A stretch of 8,991 nucleotides of DNA, from assembly GCA_039819115.1 (NCBI GenBank), contig JBCBST010000127.1, positions 1-8,991 of the forward strand, in the 5' to 3' direction. The notes beneath the pieces were generated by a model. That model ran no database searches, had not been told where the DNA came from, and saw only the letters and a program-made list of their open reading frames with translations. A program made the translations under genes and the position numbers. Position 1 is the first letter of the stretch. Every line of letters starts with the position of its first letter. Of the stretch, positions 6,399 to 8,991 are shown one piece after another. Source of the stretch: JBCBST01 sp039819115. Its GTDB lineage: Bacteria; Bacteroidota; Rhodothermia; Balneolales; Balneolaceae.

Positions 6399-6938
6399 AT
6401 GTTTGTTAGCAAAGCAGCTCGTCGTTACGCGAATGCATTATTGCAGTTGGCCATCGAGACCGATCAGCTCGATGAAGTATTGAAAAATGCTGAAGACATC
6501 ACTTCAACGATCCTGGATTCCCGGGATTTGATGATGTTTCTTAAGAGCCCCATCATCAAATCCGATCAGAAGGCGGAGGCTTTACAAGCACTTTTTAAGA
6601 AAACAAATACAGCATTGGTTAACCAGTTTTTAGAATTGCTCACCCGCAAAGGCCGGGAAGATATTCTGCACCAGGTTATGGCTGCTTTTACACAGGTATA
6701 CAATCATCATGTTGGCATTATAGAGGTAGAAGCCCGAACAGCCTCGACTCTTTCCAGTTCACAAAAAAAGGCGTTAACCAAATCTTTGGAAGCAACAACC
6801 AATAAAACGGTAAAGCTTCATGTGGTAGAAGATGAACGTTTAAGAGGTGGACTCGCTGTTAAAATAGGTGATACTATCATTGATGGTACCATCAAGCATA
6901 AATTAGAGCAGCTCGAAGAGAAGCTGCTTGCAAGCTAA
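6399..6938 (+). CDS. atpH: ATP synthase F1 subunit delta
   Basis: A 179-residue protein (OSCP homologue) linking the top of F1 to the b stalk. The N-terminal helical domain opens with the family hallmark SKAARRYANALLQLA (residues 4-18) and contains FLKSPIIKSDQKAEAL (about 48-63). The smaller C-terminal domain ends with the conserved LRGGLAVKIGDTIIDGTIKHKL (about 149-170). Length is typical (177 in E. coli). The ATG at 6399 is four bases after the atpF stop, without a Shine-Dalgarno. Near the 3' end the mRNA can form a 7-bp stem (6907-6913 with 6922-6928) 54 nt before the atpA start. It lacks a following T-run, so it is not a terminator. Confidence 0.96.
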   Translation: MFVSKAARRYANALLQLAIETDQLDEVLKNAEDITSTILDSRDLMMFLKSPIIKSDQKAEALQALFKKTNTALVNQFLELLTRKGREDILHQVMAAFTQVYNHHVGIIEVEARTASTLSSSQKKALTKSLEATTNKTVKLHVVEDERLRGGLAVKIGDTIIDGTIKHKLEQLEEKLLAS

Positions 6939-6953
6939 TACAAAGGATTACCA

Positions 6954-6981
6954 CCCTTAAAACCAGAAATTAATTACGACG
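6954..6981 (+). promoter_or_regulatory. AT-rich leader of atpA with TTAATTACG word
   Basis: The 43-nt atpH-atpA gap is the longest non-coding stretch in the window. It contains CCCTTAA (6954-6960) and TTAATTACG (6970-6978) three bases before the atpA ATG, the same two words in the same order as before atpE, here separated. No Shine-Dalgarno lies near the start. A translation-enhancing or processing role is inferred; a promoter cannot be demonstrated. Confidence 0.35.
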
Positions 6982-8598
6982 ATGAGTCAAGTACGACCAG
7001 ACGAAGTATCTGCAATTCTAAGAAAACAACTCTCCGGTTTCGGTAACGAAGCTGATGTGTATGATGTGGGAACCATTCTTGAGGTAGGAGATGGTATTGC
7101 ACGAATTTATGGCCTTTCTAAAGTACAAGCCGGGGAGCTGGTCGAGCTTCCTGACTCTCTTGGTGAAGATGGCAAGCCGCTTACCGGGATGGCTCTTAAC
7201 CTGGAAGAGGATAATGTAGGTATCGTATTGTTTGGTTCTTCCAGTGCGGTAAAAGAAGGCCATACCGTAAAACGTACAAAGGATATCGCATCTATTCAGG
7301 TAGGCGAAGGAGTACTTGGACGGGTTATTGACCCACTTGGTAATCCTGTGGATGGAAAAGGACCTGTTTCTGGTACTACCATCACACTTCCGCTTGAGCG
7401 TAAAGCTCCTGGTGTAATCTACAGAGAGCCGGTATCAGAGCCTTTACAAACCGGTATTAAAGCCATCGACTCCCTGATACCAATCGGTCGTGGTCAGCGT
7501 GAGCTTATTATTGGTGACCGTCAAACCGGTAAGACATCGGTTGCTATCGATACTATTCTAAATCAGAAAGCCACTCAGGATTCTGAAAATCCTGTATTCT
7601 GTATCTATGTAGCTGTTGGGCAAAAAGGATCTACGGTAGCAGGTATCCGTCAGGTGCTGGAAGAAAACGGTGCTATGGATTATACGGTAATCGTTTCTGC
7701 TCCGGCAAGTTCATCAGCACCTATGCAGTTCATTGCCCCATTTGCTGGCGCGGCCGTAGGGGAATACATTCGCGATACCGGACGCCATGCCCTGGTGATT
7801 TATGATGATCTTTCTAAACAAGCGGTTGCTTACCGTGAAATGTCACTGCTACTAAAGCGACCTCCGGGACGGGAAGCTTATCCTGGTGATGTATTTTATC
7901 TCCACAGCAGATTATTAGAACGCGCAGCGAAAGTCATTAACGATGATTCCGTTGCCCAGCAAATGAACAACATTCCCGATCCTCTCAAGCCTATGGTTAA
8001 AGGTGGTGGATCGTTAACGGCGCTTCCCATTATTGAAACACAAGCCGGCGACGTTTCTGCATATATCCCGACAAACGTGATTTCTATTACGGATGGGCAG
8101 ATCTTCCTGGATACGGATTTGTTTAACTCTGGTATTCGTCCGGCTATCGATGTTGGTATTTCCGTATCCCGTGTAGGAGGTTCTGCACAGGTTAAATCCA
8201 TGAGAAAGCTGTCTGGAACGCTTAAACTTGATTTAGCCCAATACCGTGAGCTGGAAGCATTCGCCAAGTTCGGTTCTGATCTGGATCCTGCTACTCAGGC
8301 CCAGCTTCGGAAAGGGGAGCGTACCGCAGAATTGCTGAAACAGGACGTATACAAACCACTTCCGGTTGAGCAGGAAATAGCATTGCTTAAAGTGAATGCC
8401 GAAGGTTTGTTAGACCAACTTGAAGTTTCTCAAATTCGCGAGTTTGAGAACCAGTTCCTGGAAACAATTGGCATTAAATTTGACCAGGAGATGAAAGAAC
8501 TGGCTGGCACTGGTTTACTTGATGATTCATTTGGTGCTAAGCTGATTGAAACAGCTAAAACGGCAATAGATCAACTAACGGCTACTCAGGAAGCATAA
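6982..8598 (+). CDS. atpA: ATP synthase F1 subunit alpha
   Basis: A 538-residue non-catalytic nucleotide-binding subunit of the alpha3beta3 hexamer. It has an N-terminal beta barrel (about 25-100), a RecA-like domain (about 100-400) and a C-terminal helical domain. The Walker A motif GDRQTGKT is at residues 178-185. The alpha/beta signature PAIDVGISVS is at 387-396, followed by Arg397 (SVSRVGG), the arginine finger reaching the catalytic beta site (E. coli Arg376). The DELSEED-type regulatory loop is not expected in alpha and is not seen. It is about 25 residues longer than E. coli alpha. Part is a short insertion in the N-terminal barrel (DSLGEDGKPLTG, about 58-69) and part lies near the C-terminus. 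The ATG at 6982 follows the AT-rich leader. The atpG ATG follows the stop after three bases. Confidence 0.98.
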   Translation: MSQVRPDEVSAILRKQLSGFGNEADVYDVGTILEVGDGIARIYGLSKVQAGELVELPDSLGEDGKPLTGMALNLEEDNVGIVLFGSSSAVKEGHTVKRTKDIASIQVGEGVLGRVIDPLGNPVDGKGPVSGTTITLPLERKAPGVIYREPVSEPLQTGIKAIDSLIPIGRGQRELIIGDRQTGKTSVAIDTILNQKATQDSENPVFCIYVAVGQKGSTVAGIRQVLEENGAMDYTVIVSAPASSSAPMQFIAPFAGAAVGEYIRDTGRHALVIYDDLSKQAVAYREMSLLLKRPPGREAYPGDVFYLHSRLLERAAKVINDDSVAQQMNNIPDPLKPMVKGGGSLTALPIIETQAGDVSAYIPTNVISITDGQIFLDTDLFNSGIRPAIDVGISVSRVGGSAQVKSMRKLSGTLKLDLAQYRELEAFAKFGSDLDPATQAQLRKGERTAELLKQDVYKPLPVEQEIALLKVNAEGLLDQLEVSQIREFENQFLETIGIKFDQEMKELAGTGLLDDSFGAKLIETAKTAIDQLTATQEA

Positions 8599-8601
8599 CA
8601 C

Positions 8602-8991
8602 ATGCCAAACCTTCGCGACATACGTAACCGAATAAGCACGGTTAACAATACCCAGCAGATTACTAAAGCCATGAAAATGGTGGCAGCTGCAAAGTTAAGG
8701 AAGGCTCAGGATCGTATGATTCAGACCCGCCCGTATGCTGCTAAGATTAAGGAAGTGGCTTCAAGACTGGTAGGCAGTGTGGTGTCTTCAAACCCGGTTT
8801 TGCGTAAACCCGATCGTACCCAGCGTACACTACTTATTGTAGTTGGTTCCGATCGGGGACTGTGTGGAGGCTTCAACAACAACCTGTTCAAGGAAGCTGA
8901 GCAATACGTAGCTGATATTGCCGGACAAAGAGAAGACATTCACCTGATTACGATTGGTAAAAAAGCGACCCAGCATTTCGGTAAGCGAAAT
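8602..8991 (+). CDS. atpG: ATP synthase F1 subunit gamma, 3'-truncated by the window edge
   Basis: The central rotor shaft that turns inside alpha3beta3. 130 codons are visible with no stop, somewhat under half of a roughly 290-residue protein. The N-terminal helix has the family hallmark LRDIRNRISTVNNTQQITKA (residues 4-23) followed by MKMVAAAKLRKAQ, which forms the coiled coil with the C-terminal helix. The start of the Rossmann-like domain is visible as TLLIVVGSDRGLCGGFNNNL (about 77-96), including the conserved SDRGLCG. The ATG at 8602 is preceded by AGGAAG (8588-8593) eight bases upstream, within the end of atpA, a plausible Shine-Dalgarno. Only three bases separate it from the atpA stop. 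The region after SDRGLCGG shows no cysteine regulatory insert like that of chloroplast gamma within the visible part. Confidence 0.97.
   Translation, partial: MPNLRDIRNRISTVNNTQQITKAMKMVAAAKLRKAQDRMIQTRPYAAKIKEVASRLVGSVVSSNPVLRKPDRTQRTLLIVVGSDRGLCGGFNNNLFKEAEQYVADIAGQREDIHLITIGKKATQHFGKRN

Noticed and set aside
6907..6935. Stem-loop at the end of atpH (7-bp stem 6907-6913/6922-6928, 8-nt loop) overlapping the palindrome GCTTGCAAGC (6926-6935), as a terminator
   Set aside because: No run of T follows, it lies within coding sequence, and transcription must continue into atpA. It could still affect mRNA structure, but evidence is weak.
8429..8448. Imperfect 20-bp palindrome CTCAAATTCGCGAGTTTGAG inside atpA as an operator
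   Set aside because: It lies deep in a conserved coding region and encodes ordinary alpha-subunit residues (SQIREFE); chance is the simplest explanation.
166..8939. Minus-strand open frames of 60-164 codons opposite guaB, the M23 gene, atpB, atpA and atpG
   Set aside because: All lie antisense to well-recognised conserved genes, show no family motifs and have low-complexity Ser/Thr/Pro-rich translations typical of shadow frames.
1..8991. Mobile elements, CRISPR, defence genes, tRNA or rRNA
   Set aside because: The window is filled by housekeeping and envelope genes with gaps of at most 43 nt, and no repeats, transposase motifs or RNA gene structures were seen.

Overview
The window is one uninterrupted, tightly packed run of plus-strand genes. 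Its first half encodes a purine biosynthesis enzyme and three cell-envelope or cell-shape proteins. Its second half encodes the F1Fo ATP synthase. Several things suggest a marine-type member of the Bacteroidota / Rhodothermota / Balneolota assemblage, with Balneolota my best guess: moderate GC by eye, almost no Shine-Dalgarno sequences, an AtpB with a signal-peptide-like N-terminus and a long extracytoplasmic segment, and an M23 peptidase and bactofilin placed directly before atpZ. The taxonomic call is inference from gene content, not from a marker comparison.

Layout: guaB (IMP dehydrogenase, start cut off by the window edge, ends 1393); a GT-B-fold glycosyltransferase (1405-2682); a membrane-anchored M23/LytM endopeptidase (2682-3536); a bactofilin (3538-3972); an AtpZ-like two-helix protein (3974-4186, GTG start); an AtpI-like four-helix protein (4186-4557, GTG start); then atpB (a), atpE (c), atpF (b), atpH (delta), atpA (alpha) and the first 130 codons of atpG (gamma), which runs off the right edge. 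The beta and epsilon genes are not in the window. Many relatives carry atpDC at a separate locus, but what lies beyond the right edge cannot be seen.

Most junctions overlap by one base (TAATG, TAGTG) or are 1-12 nt apart, so long polycistronic transcripts and translational coupling are likely. Only two gaps exceed 12 nt: 36 nt before atpE and 43 nt before atpA. Both carry the same TTAATTACG word close to the start codon. No stretch over 43 nt lacks a gene, and I see no RNA gene, mobile element, CRISPR array, convincing promoter or terminator.

Functionally, the M23 peptidase and bactofilin form a recognisable cell-shape module (cytoskeletal scaffold plus peptidoglycan hydrolase). AtpZ, the AtpI-like protein and AtpB/E/F form the proton-translocating Fo sector with its assembly helpers, and AtpH/A/G form part of the stalk and F1. 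The most unusual observation is in AtpB. The essential Arg261 is present, but the two positions that normally hold a Glu/His pair (E. coli Glu219 and His245, or the swapped His/Glu of mitochondria and many bacteria) both read as lysine, Lys270 and Lys310.
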